Counted from the first letter of the stretch, positions 43,351 to 51,626 are shown. The stretch is 64,000 bases of DNA from Cloacibacterium sp. TD35 (GCF_028864635.1 NZ_CP104850.1:1246001-1310000); one strand, 5' to 3'. Made by a program: numbers and translations. Notes: generated by a model from the letters alone, not told the origin.

Positions 43351-44574
43351 TTATCCGTCTAATTCTCCAGCAATTACATTCATACTACTCATGGTAACGA
43401 TTGCATCAGAAATTACAGATCCTTTAATCATTTCTGGATATGCTTGGTAGTAAATGAAACATGGTCTTCTGAAGTGTAATCTGTATGGGCTTCTACCGCC
43501 ATCACTTACTAAATAGAAACCAAGTTCACCGTTTCCACCTTCTACGGAATGGTAAACTTCACCAGCAGGAACATCAGTTTCGCCCATTACGATTTTGAAG
43601 TGATAAATTAATGCTTCCATGTTGCTGTAAACCTCTGCTTTTTCTGGTAAGAAAAATTCTGGTACATCTGCATGGAAATCTCCTTCTGGTAAATTATTAT
43701 ATGCTTGGTTAATGATTTTTAAACTTTCCCAAATTTCTTGTTGACGAACCATGAATCTATCATAAGTATCTCCTGCAGTACCAATTGGGATAATAAAATC
43801 AAAATCTTGATAAGATGAATAAGGACTTGCCACCCTTACGTCATAATCTACACCTGCAGCTCTTAAGTTAGGACCTGCAAAACTGTAGTTTAATGCACGT
43901 TCAGCACTAATAGCACCCGCACCAATGGTTCTGTCCATAAAGATTCTGTTACGCTCTATTAAGTTGCTGAATTCTTGGAATCTTGCGGGGAATGTTTTTA
44001 AGAAGTCTTTTAATAATTCGTGGAATTTAGGAGTGAAATCTCTGTCAAAACCACCAATTCTTCCCATGTTTGTAGTCATTCTGGCGCCACAAACTTGTTC
44101 GTACATATCGTAAATCTTTTCTCTGTCTTGGAAAACATAGGTGAAACCTGTTAAGGCTCCTGTATCAACACCAATTACAGAGTTACAAACCAAGTGGTCT
44201 GCAATACGAGCTAGCTCCATCATGATAACACGCATGTAATCTACTCTCTTTGGCATTTCTATACCAAGAAGTTTTTCTACAGTCATGTGCCAACCAATGT
44301 TATTGATAGGTGCAGAACAATAATTTAAACGGTCTGTAAGTGTAGTGATTTGAGTGAAATTTCTACGTTCAGCTATTTTTTCAAAAGCTCTGTGGATATA
44401 ACCTACGGTTTGTTCAGAATGAAGAATTCTCTCACCATCCATGGTTAACACATTTTGGAAAATACCGTGTGTAGCAGGGTGGGTAGGACCGAGGTTCAGT
44501 GTATATAGTTGACCATCTACTTGCTCTTGAGCATCATACTGGTTAAGTATATTTGATAATTGATTGTCTTTCAT
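43351..44574 (-). CDS. nuoD: NADH-quinone oxidoreductase subunit D
   Basis: This 407-residue subunit of the quinone-reducing module is related to the large subunit of NiFe hydrogenases. LNLGPTHPATHG (about 26-37) contains the quinone-site histidine, and GYIHRAFEKIAE (about 59-70) and the C-terminal end with MSSMNVIAGELDG complete the pattern. The hydrogenase metal cysteines are absent, as expected. NuoC and NuoD are separate here, unlike the fused NuoCD of E. coli. A 22-base spacer to nuoC holds two heptamer units. Confidence 0.96.
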   Translation of the reverse strand: MKDNQLSNILNQYDAQEQVDGQLYTLNLGPTHPATHGIFQNVLTMDGERILHSEQTVGYIHRAFEKIAERRNFTQITTLTDRLNYCSAPINNIGWHMTVEKLLGIEMPKRVDYMRVIMMELARIADHLVCNSVIGVDTGALTGFTYVFQDREKIYDMYEQVCGARMTTNMGRIGGFDRDFTPKFHELLKDFLKTFPARFQEFSNLIERNRIFMDRTIGAGAISAERALNYSFAGPNLRAAGVDYDVRVASPYSSYQDFDFIIPIGTAGDTYDRFMVRQQEIWESLKIINQAYNNLPEGDFHADVPEFFLPEKAEVYSNMEALIYHFKIVMGETDVPAGEVYHSVEGGNGELGFYLVSDGGRSPYRLHFRRPCFIYYQAYPEMIKGSVISDAIVTMSSMNVIAGELDG

Positions 44575-44580
44575 AATAAT

Positions 44581-44594
44581 TTAGATTTCAGAAT
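44581..44594 (-). repeat. heptamer array, 2 units, before nuoD start
   Basis: On the mRNA strand: ATTCTGA, AATCTAA, then ATTATT and the nuoD ATG. The unit next to the start is identical to that before nuoI and nuoE. Confidence 0.6.
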
Positions 44595-44596
44595 TT

Positions 44597-45091
44597 TTAT
44601 CTACCGAACATAGAGTCGTCTTTGTCAGTTCTTGATCCATCTTCTAGCGCATACTCTTTTAGAAGAGGGTGATAACCTAGCTCTTCCATGTTTAGAATAA
44701 CTCTTAAATCTGGGTGACCTTTAAACGTAATTCCGTAGAAATCATATGTTTCTCTTTCCATCCAATTGGCTCCTGAATACAAGTCTGTAATAGAATCTAC
44801 CTCGGCGTTATCTTTTGGGAAAAAGCTTTTGATTCTTATTCTAAAATTTTCTTGTAAATTATGAAGGTGATAGATTACCCCAAGTTCTTTCTCCTTATTG
44901 TCTGGATAATGAATACCACAAATATCTGTAAGGAACATAAAATTAAGGGAAGACTCTTTAAGATGATGAATCACTTTTTTAAGCTCTTCTTTTTTTACTT
45001 CTACAGTAAGAAATCCATAAGGTTCAGACGAAGAAATCACTGCTTCTGGAAATTCTCTATTGATGGCTTCTAAAACAAATTCGCTTGTCAT
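44597..45091 (-). CDS. nuoC: NADH-quinone oxidoreductase subunit C
   Basis: This 164-residue peripheral subunit has the signature YDFYGITFKGHPDLRVILN (about 117-135) and GYHPLLKEYALEDG near the C-terminus, typical of the 30-kDa subunit. It contains no cofactor and ties NuoB to NuoD. It is preceded by the longest spacer of the operon (131 bases). Confidence 0.95.
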   Translation of the reverse strand: MTSEFVLEAINREFPEAVISSSEPYGFLTVEVKKEELKKVIHHLKESSLNFMFLTDICGIHYPDNKEKELGVIYHLHNLQENFRIRIKSFFPKDNAEVDSITDLYSGANWMERETYDFYGITFKGHPDLRVILNMEELGYHPLLKEYALEDGSRTDKDDSMFGR

Positions 45092-45157
45092 ATTATTAAT
45101 TTGAAAATTTGAAATCGAGGTAAATTACATCGCCTTCAAAAATTTGTTTCTATTATT

Positions 45158-45195
45158 GTTTCAAATTTATTTTTGATAAACGCAAGATTTGAAAC
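45158..45195. repeat. inverted repeat in nuoB-nuoC spacer
   Basis: GTTTCAAAT (45158-45166) and ATTTGAAAC (45187-45195), perfect 9-bp arms with a 20-base loop. Further TTTCAAAT-like copies occur at 45099-45114 and near 45200-45215. Confidence 0.6.
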
Positions 45196-45222
45196 TTATT
45201 TTCAAATCATTACATTTTCAAA

Positions 45223-45780
45223 TTACTTAATTCCGTAGCTTTCTAATAAAGCTTTGTATTCTGGTAAATCTCTTCTTCTTAAGCTTTCGTTTTCTGCCAA
45301 AGCTTGTACTTGCATGTAGCCTTCTAGAATTTGTTCTGGTCTTGGTGGGCATCCTGGTACATAAACATCTACAGGAATAATTTTATCAATTCCTTGTAAA
45401 ACAGAATAAGTATCAAAAATACCACCGCTACTTGCGCAAGCACCTACAGCAACTACCCATCTTGGTTCTGCCATTTGTGTATAAACTTGTTTAAGAACTG
45501 GAGCTAATTTTTTAGAAATAGTACCACAAACCAGTAGGATATCTGCTTGTCTTGGCGAGAAACTCATTCTCTCTGCCCCGAATCTAGATAAATCATAGTT
45601 AGGAGCCATAGTTGCCATAAATTCGATACCACAACAAGAAGTAGCAAATGGTAATGGCCAAAGTGAAAACTTACGAGCCATACCGATAATATCGCTTAAT
45701 TTTCCTGCGAAAAAGCCTTCACCTTCAATTCCTGGAGGCGCAGGTGCATTAGTATTGATTACAGGTTTATTATCTGACAT
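45223..45780 (-). CDS. nuoB: NADH-quinone oxidoreductase subunit B
   Basis: This 185-residue subunit binds the terminal N2 4Fe-4S cluster that reduces quinone. The ligands are the adjacent C49 and C50 in SCCGIEFM, C115 in GACASSGG and C144 in VPGCPPRPE. This is the full canonical set. It starts 69 bases after the nuoA stop. Confidence 0.97.
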   Translation of the reverse strand: MSDNKPVINTNAPAPPGIEGEGFFAGKLSDIIGMARKFSLWPLPFATSCCGIEFMATMAPNYDLSRFGAERMSFSPRQADILLVCGTISKKLAPVLKQVYTQMAEPRWVVAVGACASSGGIFDTYSVLQGIDKIIPVDVYVPGCPPRPEQILEGYMQVQALAENESLRRRDLPEYKALLESYGIK

Positions 45781-45849
45781 TTTTAATTTTTTTAAAGTTT
45801 TTTTTTGAAAATCTTACTCTAATGTGCATAACACTTTAGCGGTATAAAT

Positions 45850-46221
45850 TTACTTATTCCAATCTAAAGCTCCACGTTTTAGTACATAGAAAAATCCTAT
45901 GAAGAAAATTGCTATAAAAGTAGTTACAGCAAGAAATCCTTCAAATCCTAATTCTTTAAAATTTACAGCGTAAGGATAGAAAAAAACAATTTCTATGTCG
46001 AATAAAACGAATAAAATTGCGGTAAGAAAATATTTTACAGAAAACGGGGTTCTGGCATTTCCATCTACTTCAATTCCACATTCGAAAGTATCATCTTTAG
46101 TAGCTCCAGAAGTATGTCTTTTAGGACCCCAATTGTGTGATGCGTATAAGGTAAACAACACAAAACCTAAACCTACTGCCGCCTGAATAAGAACAGGGAT
46201 ATAATTATCAGGTAAATTCAT
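45850..46221 (-). CDS. nuoA: NADH-quinone oxidoreductase subunit A
   Basis: This 123-residue three-helix membrane subunit is the first gene of the operon. TFECGIEVDGNARTPFSVKYF (about 44-64, cited in part) is the loop with the conserved cysteine near the quinone site, and LFDIEIVFFYPYA (about 72-84) carries the acidic residues of helix 2. A good -7 box lies at 46244-46252. Confidence 0.95.
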   Translation of the reverse strand: MNLPDNYIPVLIQAAVGLGFVLFTLYASHNWGPKRHTSGATKDDTFECGIEVDGNARTPFSVKYFLTAILFVLFDIEIVFFYPYAVNFKELGFEGFLAVTTFIAIFFIGFFYVLKRGALDWNK

Positions 46222-46243
46222 CTCTATTAAGTATTTCTAACAC

Positions 46244-46252
46244 GCAAATTTA
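46244..46252 (-). promoter_or_regulatory. -7 promoter box of the complex I operon
   Basis: TAAATTTGC on the minus strand, with the nuoA ATG 22 bases downstream of the box. No clear TTG at the -33 position. Confidence 0.6.
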
Positions 46253-46338
46253 CGAAATATAAATAGAAAAGAGAATTTTTTTTGATGACTTTTGTCTTTA
46301 AAAAACGGTTTTTAGTAATTTAGAATTAATAAAAATAA

Positions 46339-46518
46339 CTATTTATTTTTGAGATTTTTTAAAACCTTAAAAGCAATGAATGCAATGTACCCAAAAAGAA
46401 AGCTAGCAAACAAAATATTAATGATAGCGTTTGTTTTCTCATCTTTTACCTGAAAGAACTGATTGTACATCACGTACATGATGATAATGCCAATGTAATA
46501 ATAAAGTTGAGTTTTCAT
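46339..46518 (-). CDS. small two-helix membrane protein (59 aa)
   Basis: This short frame runs from ATG at 46518 to TAG at 46339. It encodes 59 residues: MKTQ, a first hydrophobic segment with many Tyr and Ile (about 5-22), a polar turn VKDEKTN (about 24-30), a second hydrophobic segment (about 31-51), and a basic end KVLKNLKNK. The positive end and two-helix shape suggest a genuine inner-membrane microprotein. It starts 10 bases after the stop of the GNAT-like gene and so is probably co-transcribed with it; the nuo promoter lies after it. I do not recognise a family. Confidence 0.6.
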   Translation of the reverse strand: MKTQLYYYIGIIIMYVMYNQFFQVKDEKTNAIINILFASFLFGYIAFIAFKVLKNLKNK

Positions 46519-46528
46519 TTCTAAATTT

Positions 46529-47653
46529 TTAAAATTCTAAAGCGTAAGTTCTTCTTCTCTTGTGGTTTACAGGATTATAATCTTGCCAAAGTAACTGGAT
46601 GTTTTTGTTCTCTTCTAACTCTGGATTGGTCTCTAAAAATTTCACGCCTTTTTTCTTAAAAGTTTTCCAGATTTCTTTGAAAATAATAGCGGTAACTCCT
46701 CTTCTTTGGTATTCTGGATGAATTCCGATTAAATAAAAGTTAGCTCTCTCGTTTTTTCTTCCAGCATTTAGCAGATGGTACCATCCGAATGGTAATAAAC
46801 TACCATTGGCTTTTTGTAAAGCTCTGGAATATGAAGGCATGGTAATCGCAAAAGAAATCAACTTGTCATCCTTATCAGTAATGCAGATAATGTAATCTTT
46901 GTCTATAAAACCGAAATATTTTTCTTTATAATTTAGGATTTGCTCATCGGTAATAGGAGTGTAAGTCGAAAGATTTTTGTATGTTTCGTCTAGTAACTTA
47001 AACATTGGTTCTACCAAAGGAAGAATTTCTTCTTTAGAATTGAATTTTATGGTTTTTAGTTGATATTTTTCTGCAATAAGTTGGCTGAATTTTTCAACTT
47101 TATCTGGTAAAACGTCAGGAAACATAATTTCGAATTCTACCCATTCTTTTTCTTTCACCAATCCCAATTTTTCTAAATGTTTTGGGTAATAACTGAAATT
47201 GTAAATCCCAATCATTGTCGCCAATCTGTCAAACCCAAAAGTGAGCATTCCGGCTTTGTCTAAATTGGTAAAACCCATTGGTCCTTCTATTTTTTTGATG
47301 TTTTTTTCTTTAGCATAAGCTATAGCAGTGTCAATAAGTGCTTTAGAAACACCTTCATCATCTATAAAATCTAACCACCCGAATCTTACCTTTTCTATGC
47401 CGAGTTCTTGTGCTTCTTTGTGGTTAATCATCACTGCAATTCTTCCTACGATTTCATTATTTTTATAAGCCAAAAATTGCTTGGCTTCTGAATAGGCAAG
47501 AGCGGGATTTTCTTCTTTATTCCAAATGCTTTTCTCATCTTTGATTAAAGATGGTACGTAATTTTGATTATTTTTGTACAGATTCATCGGGAATTTGATA
47601 AAATCTGATAATTGTTTTTCGGTAGTAACTTGAATGATTTTTACTTCAGACAT
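46529..47653 (-). CDS. GNAT-fold N-acetyltransferase-like protein (YghO-type)
   Basis: This 374-residue protein resembles the YghO-like family, sometimes mislabelled GTP cyclohydrolase in databases. The N-terminal half (about 55-180) includes FLAYKNNEIVGRIAVMIN and KKIEGPMGFTNLDKAGML. The C-terminal half has a GNAT core with GIHPEYQRRGVTAIIFKEIW (about 310-329), which contains the acetyl-CoA-binding R-G segment. The substrate is unknown. A -7 box TATCTTTG lies 22 bases before the ATG. It is probably in one transcript with the 59-residue membrane protein. Confidence 0.8.
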   Translation of the reverse strand: MSEVKIIQVTTEKQLSDFIKFPMNLYKNNQNYVPSLIKDEKSIWNKEENPALAYSEAKQFLAYKNNEIVGRIAVMINHKEAQELGIEKVRFGWLDFIDDEGVSKALIDTAIAYAKEKNIKKIEGPMGFTNLDKAGMLTFGFDRLATMIGIYNFSYYPKHLEKLGLVKEKEWVEFEIMFPDVLPDKVEKFSQLIAEKYQLKTIKFNSKEEILPLVEPMFKLLDETYKNLSTYTPITDEQILNYKEKYFGFIDKDYIICITDKDDKLISFAITMPSYSRALQKANGSLLPFGWYHLLNAGRKNERANFYLIGIHPEYQRRGVTAIIFKEIWKTFKKKGVKFLETNPELEENKNIQLLWQDYNPVNHKRRRTYALEF

Positions 47654-47674
47654 GTTGATAAAAAATTAGAATAA

Positions 47675-47682
47675 CAAAGATA
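47675..47682 (-). promoter_or_regulatory. -7 promoter box for GNAT-like gene
   Basis: TATCTTTG on the minus strand, 22 bases before the ATG at 47653. Confidence 0.55.
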
Positions 47683-47763
47683 GCGTAAAAGATGACAATG
47701 CCCAAGTTTGGCATAGTTTTTACTTCAAAAAGGATAAATAAAAATAAAAAAGAAAATAAAAAT

Positions 47764-48474
47764 ATGACAGGTTATTATTTAATTTTAGGAGCGTTAATGC
47801 TTGTGAGTTGGTTGGTTTCGGCAAGATTGAAGTCGAAATTCCAACATTATTCTAAACTTCATCTCAGAAATGGAATGTCTGGGAAAGAAATTGCCGAAAA
47901 AATGCTTCGCGATAATGGTATTCATGATGTGCAAGTGATTTCGGTTCCAGGGCAATTAACTGACCATTATAATCCAGTAAATAAAACAGTAAATCTATCG
48001 GAAGGAGTTTACATGCAGAGAAATGCAGCTGCAGCAGCGGTTGCGGCTCACGAATGTGGTCACGCCGTACAGCACGCAGTAGGTTATTCTATGTTGCAGC
48101 TTCGTTCTAAACTGGTTCCGCTAGTAAATATTAGTTCTACGCTTTCTCAGTTTGTAATTATTGCGGGTATTTCTGTAATGGTGGCCTCTAGAAGCATACA
48201 GAATCCACAAGGAAATACTACGGTTTTGGCGATTGGTGTTTTACTCTTTGCGGTGACTACACTTTTTGCATTCATCACTTTACCAGTAGAGTATGATGCG
48301 AGTAAAAGAGCGCTAGTTTGGTTAGAAAATTCTGGAACATTAGGCAGAGAAGAACATTCTGCAGCAGAAGATTCTCTAAAATGGGCAGCTAGAACTTATG
48401 TTGTGGCAGCACTTGGTTCATTAGCGCAATTGCTTTATTGGGCATCAATGCTTTTCGGAGGAAGAAGAGAGTAA
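47764..48474 (+). CDS. membrane zinc metallopeptidase (PF04298 type)
   Basis: This 236-residue membrane protein has an N-terminal helix (about 3-20), then a peptidase domain with the zinc motif HECGH (96-100: H96, E97, H100), and further helices at about 118-142, 155-175 and 212-230. The family (YugP in Bacillus) is a set of membrane-bound neutral zinc peptidases of unknown substrate. The ATG at 47764 gives the usual start; the frame runs 24 codons further upstream through basic, low-complexity sequence that is unlikely to be translated. It is divergent from the GNAT-like gene. Confidence 0.88.
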   Translation: MTGYYLILGALMLVSWLVSARLKSKFQHYSKLHLRNGMSGKEIAEKMLRDNGIHDVQVISVPGQLTDHYNPVNKTVNLSEGVYMQRNAAAAAVAAHECGHAVQHAVGYSMLQLRSKLVPLVNISSTLSQFVIIAGISVMVASRSIQNPQGNTTVLAIGVLLFAVTTLFAFITLPVEYDASKRALVWLENSGTLGREEHSAAEDSLKWAARTYVVAALGSLAQLLYWASMLFGGRRE

Positions 48475-48476
48475 TC

Positions 48477-49082
48477 TTATTCTAAAAATTTAAAATTTAC
48501 ATATTGAATCTCGGACAAAAGTTCCGAGATTTTTTCTTTTTCTGACAAATTGAGCCTTGCGGTAATTGTACAGTCTTCTTGCGCATCAAAATTCAAGACT
48601 TTCGCATCAAATTTGTTGAGAAGAGAAAAAATGATGTTTTGTTGAGAGAATTTAAAATGAATTTCGAGTTCGGTTTCTAATTCTTTGGTGATGATTTCGG
48701 CGTGTTCCAAAGTATATTTGGTACTTTCTTTATACGTTTTTACCAAACCTGAAACTCCTAATTTGGTTCCGCCATAATAACGAACAATGACTACTAAAAT
48801 ATTGGTAAGATTGTGAGCGAGAAGTTGATTGTAAATAGGTAGACCAGCACTTCCTGAAGGTTCGCCGTCATCATTTGCGCGGTAATTTTCACCATTAATT
48901 CCTATTCTGAAAGCATAGCAATGATGAGTAGCTTTAGGATGTTCTTCTTTTAACCCTTCTAAAGCAGTTTTGAGTTCCTTTTCATTATTCACAGGAAATG
49001 CAAAACCGATAAATTTGCTCCCTTTTTCTTTGAGCAAAATATCTCGTACTTCAGATTTTATGGTGGTGTAATTGTATTGCAT
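48477..49082 (-). CDS. YigZ/IMPACT family protein
   Basis: This 201-residue protein shows the UPF0029 (IMPACT) N-terminal domain: KGSKFIGFAFPV (about 19-30), HHCYAFRI (about 53-60), NDDGEPSGSAGLPI (about 68-81) and VVIVRYYGGTKLGVSGL (about 93-109). The C-terminal domain (about 130-201) is the YigZ ferredoxin-like fold. The family is linked to translation regulation in eukaryotes; the bacterial role is unclear. It is convergent with the zinc peptidase gene, separated by 2 bases. Confidence 0.9.
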   Translation of the reverse strand: MQYNYTTIKSEVRDILLKEKGSKFIGFAFPVNNEKELKTALEGLKEEHPKATHHCYAFRIGINGENYRANDDGEPSGSAGLPIYNQLLAHNLTNILVVIVRYYGGTKLGVSGLVKTYKESTKYTLEHAEIITKELETELEIHFKFSQQNIIFSLLNKFDAKVLNFDAQEDCTITARLNLSEKEKISELLSEIQYVNFKFLE

Positions 49083-49088
49083 AAAAAA

Positions 49089-49112
49089 AACACCTCAAAA
49101 GTATGAGATGTT
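49089..49112 (-). terminator. terminator after T9SS protein gene
   Basis: AACACCTCA / TGAGATGTT stem with one wobble that is tolerated only in the minus-strand RNA (U-G), followed by a T-run on that strand. Confidence 0.75.
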
Positions 49113-49134
49113 TTTTGTTTTATAAAATTTAATT

Positions 49135-49803
49135 TTAGTTTTTAATCAATTTTAATGTTTCTGAGTTGGTTTTTAGTAAATAAATTCCAGTATTAAGGTT
49201 AGAAACATCAAAGTTGTTTTGTCCTTTTTTAAGGTTAAACTTTTTAATTAATTTTCCTTGATAATCAAATAACTCAGCATCTTGATTAAGAGGGGAAAGA
49301 ATATCAAGAGAATTTTTTACCGGATTAGAAGTTAGTAAAAGTTTATTTTTTGATAATTCTTCTGTGCTCAGATTGGTGCTTTGTACTGCTCCGGTTAGTG
49401 TTCCGTTACCTGAAGTAAGATTCCCTCCACAAACACCTCCAGTAATATCGGTGTTTTCTGTCCAAACTCCTAATGTTAAATTTGGTGGATTAGGTATAGA
49501 AGCAGAAGAGTTATGATAAATGAGAAATGGACTAGAAAAATCTCCATTTCCTCTATCCGCTAAAAATTCCCATCTGTTATTAGTGTTATTCCAAGAAATT
49601 TGGAATTCGCAAGTTCCTACACCGCTACAATCTTGTGCACCATCAATTGGAGTGGTTTGGTAAACGTTTCGCCCGTTAACATCAGTGCTTGTTTTCGTGA
49701 AAACAAAAGTTTGATTGTCAAATAAATTAACACATCCCGAAAATGTAATCGTTTGTGAATAAGCCAAAGATGTAAATAAAAGAAAGATTAATAGTTTTTT
49801 CAT
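49135..49803 (-). CDS. secreted protein with T9SS type A sorting domain
   Basis: This 222-residue protein has a signal peptide (about 1-16, ending AYS), a central region (about 20-140) with four cysteines and many Asn, Thr and Gly, and a T9SS C-terminal domain (about 150-222). That domain starts LLLTSNPVKNSLDILSP and ends with GIYLLKTNSETLKLIKN. The cargo part (with GCVNLF and GVGTCEFQISWN) resembles no family I know. It lies 12 bases downstream of the tail-collar-domain gene, so the two exported proteins are probably made together. It ends in a terminator. Confidence 0.82.
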   Translation of the reverse strand: MKKLLIFLLFTSLAYSQTITFSGCVNLFDNQTFVFTKTSTDVNGRNVYQTTPIDGAQDCSGVGTCEFQISWNNTNNRWEFLADRGNGDFSSPFLIYHNSSASIPNPPNLTLGVWTENTDITGGVCGGNLTSGNGTLTGAVQSTNLSTEELSKNKLLLTSNPVKNSLDILSPLNQDAELFDYQGKLIKKFNLKKGQNNFDVSNLNTGIYLLKTNSETLKLIKN

Positions 49804-49815
49804 GCTTTCTTTTTT

Positions 49816-50400
49816 TTAATTTCTAGATGGATAAACACCTTGTAAAGCAATATAATAACCTATTGACAGATAAGGTTGCATGTTGTTTATAGGAGTGCCA
49901 TTTCCTGTGTTTACTACCATTGTTGGGTTCATTGTAGTGTTTGCGGTAGCACTAGAATATTCTTTATCTAATGTTTTAGTGTCTGCTGGAAGATTGTTGG
50001 TTGGTGAATTTTGATTTCCTTCAGAATTAACCGCTTTAATAGAATGATTGTGAGGAGGTAGATTAGTAACCAATAAAGTATTGGTCTCTGTACCAGCCAT
50101 TTCACCTAGATTCTTAGGAGTTAATCCAGGTCCATTTCCAATACCTACAATTACTCTTCCTCTTAAATCTGGCAAAGCAAAAGTATTTATTCCGTCGCCA
50201 CCATAAGTTGTTCCTAAAAGAGAGAATAAAGCTGTGTTTTGTGCAATAGATAATAATCTTCCATCGCATAAAGCCCAACCTTTTGGTTCGAAGTTGTATG
50301 GGAAAATTGCAATTTGTCCAATGTAAGGATCAATCTGTGCTTTCACAGTAGTTGTACTGCTGAAAAATACAATTACAAAAAATAATAGAATTTTTTTCAT
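49816..50400 (-). CDS. secreted phage tail collar-domain protein
   Basis: This 194-residue protein has a signal peptide (about 1-20, ending VKA) and then a tail collar domain (about 24-95). Its markers are YIGQIAIFPYNFEPKGWALCDG (cited in part), LLGTTYGGDGINTFALPDLRGRV and GIGNGPG. This is the MdpB/microcystin-dependent-protein type, common in bacterial chromosomes outside prophages. The C-terminal part (about 120-194) is Asn- and Thr-rich and ends IGYYIALQGVYPSRN. It lacks a T9SS sorting domain. No phage genes are nearby. The ATG at 50400 follows a -7 box at 50428-50435. Confidence 0.85.
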   Translation of the reverse strand: MKKILLFFVIVFFSSTTTVKAQIDPYIGQIAIFPYNFEPKGWALCDGRLLSIAQNTALFSLLGTTYGGDGINTFALPDLRGRVIVGIGNGPGLTPKNLGEMAGTETNTLLVTNLPPHNHSIKAVNSEGNQNSPTNNLPADTKTLDKEYSSATANTTMNPTMVVNTGNGTPINNMQPYLSIGYYIALQGVYPSRN

Positions 50401-50427
50401 GTGTAAAAAAGTTTTTTGGTTACTACA

Positions 50428-50435
50428 CAAATTTA
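50428..50435 (-). promoter_or_regulatory. -7 promoter box for tail collar gene
   Basis: TAAATTTG on the minus strand, 27 bases before the ATG at 50400. The remaining 150 bases up to ribD are A/T-rich and hold nothing else recognisable. Confidence 0.55.
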
Positions 50436-50589
50436 ACTTAATTATAGTTATGTTTATGAAAAATAATGTTAATATTTTGTAATTATATTTTTTTGTTTTT
50501 ATTCTATTTATAATAATAAATGTAATTATTTTGAGAATAAATTATTATTTTAATAAATGATAAGCGGTTAAATAAATTTGAAATAAAAG

Positions 50590-51612
50590 TTATGTATTTC
50601 GAAAAATTACCAATTTATTATCTCTAAAAAGTTTTTCTTCCGCCAGTTTTCCATTAAATTTTGGAGCTTTTGTGCCATTTTCTAATAGGAGGTTTTCATT
50701 TTTTATGATAATGACTTCATCCCAAAGATTTTGATCAATAAAAGTTTGTAAAGTTCTGCTTCCACCTTCTACTAAAACCGATTGAATTTGATTTTCGTAA
50801 AGTTTTTGCATCAATTCTTCCGTGAAATTCTCTTTAGAAATTTTAATAAATTTTACATTTTCTTCTTCTGCCTCTTTTTCTTGGTTAAAAACCAGGGTAG
50901 AGGCTTCATCATTATAAATTTTAAAATTTCTAGGAACTTTTAAATCGAAATCAATCAAAATTCTCACAGGATTTCTGCCTTCCACTAATCGAGTAGTTAA
51001 GCTAGGATTATCATTCAAAGCAGTCTGAGTTCCCACCAAAATAGCATGTTCCTCGCTTCTTATTTGATGTACAAATTGAGAAGCTAATTCATTAGATATT
51101 TTAGTAGGTTTGAAATCTTGGTCGATAAAACCATCTTTACTTTCTGCCCATTTTAGAATCAAATAAGGACGCTTTTTCTCATGAAAAGTGAAAAATCTTT
51201 TGTTTAAATCTCTGCATTCTTCTTCCAGAATTCCAGAAACGGTTTCTATTCCTGCATCCATAAGGATTTTTTTGCCTTTTCCGTTTACTTTATCATGGCT
51301 GTCCATTGCGCCAATCACCACTTTCTTAAAACCAATTTCTTTTAATTTCAATGAACAAGGTGGCGTTTTTCCGAAATGCGCACAAGGTTCTAGGGAAACA
51401 TAAATGGTAGATTCTGGTAAAAGTTCTATGTTTTTCACAGAATTGATGGCGTTTATTTCTGCATGAGGTTCACCCGCTTTTTGGTGAAAACCTTCGCCTA
51501 TGATTACATCATTATGAACAATTACTGCGCCGACTAAAGGATTTGGATATGTTTTTCCAGTCGCTTTTTTGGCAAGTTCTATACAGCGTTTTATGTAAGT
51601 TTCGTGATTCAT
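50590..51612 (-). CDS. ribD: riboflavin biosynthesis bifunctional deaminase/reductase RibD
   Basis: This 340-residue protein has two domains. The N-terminal cytidine-deaminase-like domain (about 1-145) binds zinc through H50, C77 and C86, with catalytic E52 (HAEINAI, EPCAHFGKTPPC). The C-terminal HTP reductase domain (about 150-340) carries KWAESKDGFID and VLVEGGSRTL. It converts 2,5-diamino-6-ribosylamino-pyrimidinone phosphate to the ribityl intermediate of riboflavin. It stands alone, preceded by a terminator that belongs to the upstream gene. Confidence 0.95.
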   Translation of the reverse strand: MNHETYIKRCIELAKKATGKTYPNPLVGAVIVHNDVIIGEGFHQKAGEPHAEINAINSVKNIELLPESTIYVSLEPCAHFGKTPPCSLKLKEIGFKKVVIGAMDSHDKVNGKGKKILMDAGIETVSGILEEECRDLNKRFFTFHEKKRPYLILKWAESKDGFIDQDFKPTKISNELASQFVHQIRSEEHAILVGTQTALNDNPSLTTRLVEGRNPVRILIDFDLKVPRNFKIYNDEASTLVFNQEKEAEEENVKFIKISKENFTEELMQKLYENQIQSVLVEGGSRTLQTFIDQNLWDEVIIIKNENLLLENGTKAPKFNGKLAEEKLFRDNKLVIFRNT

Positions 51613-51626
51613 TTTATTTGAAAAAA

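Noticed and set aside
34321-44594. CRISPR array, from the regular repeats in the complex I operon
   Set aside because: The unit is only 7 bases, with no spacers and no cas genes.
49816-50400. Prophage remnant, from the tail collar domain
   Set aside because: The protein has a signal peptide and stands among housekeeping genes; collar-domain proteins of this MdpB type are common outside phages.
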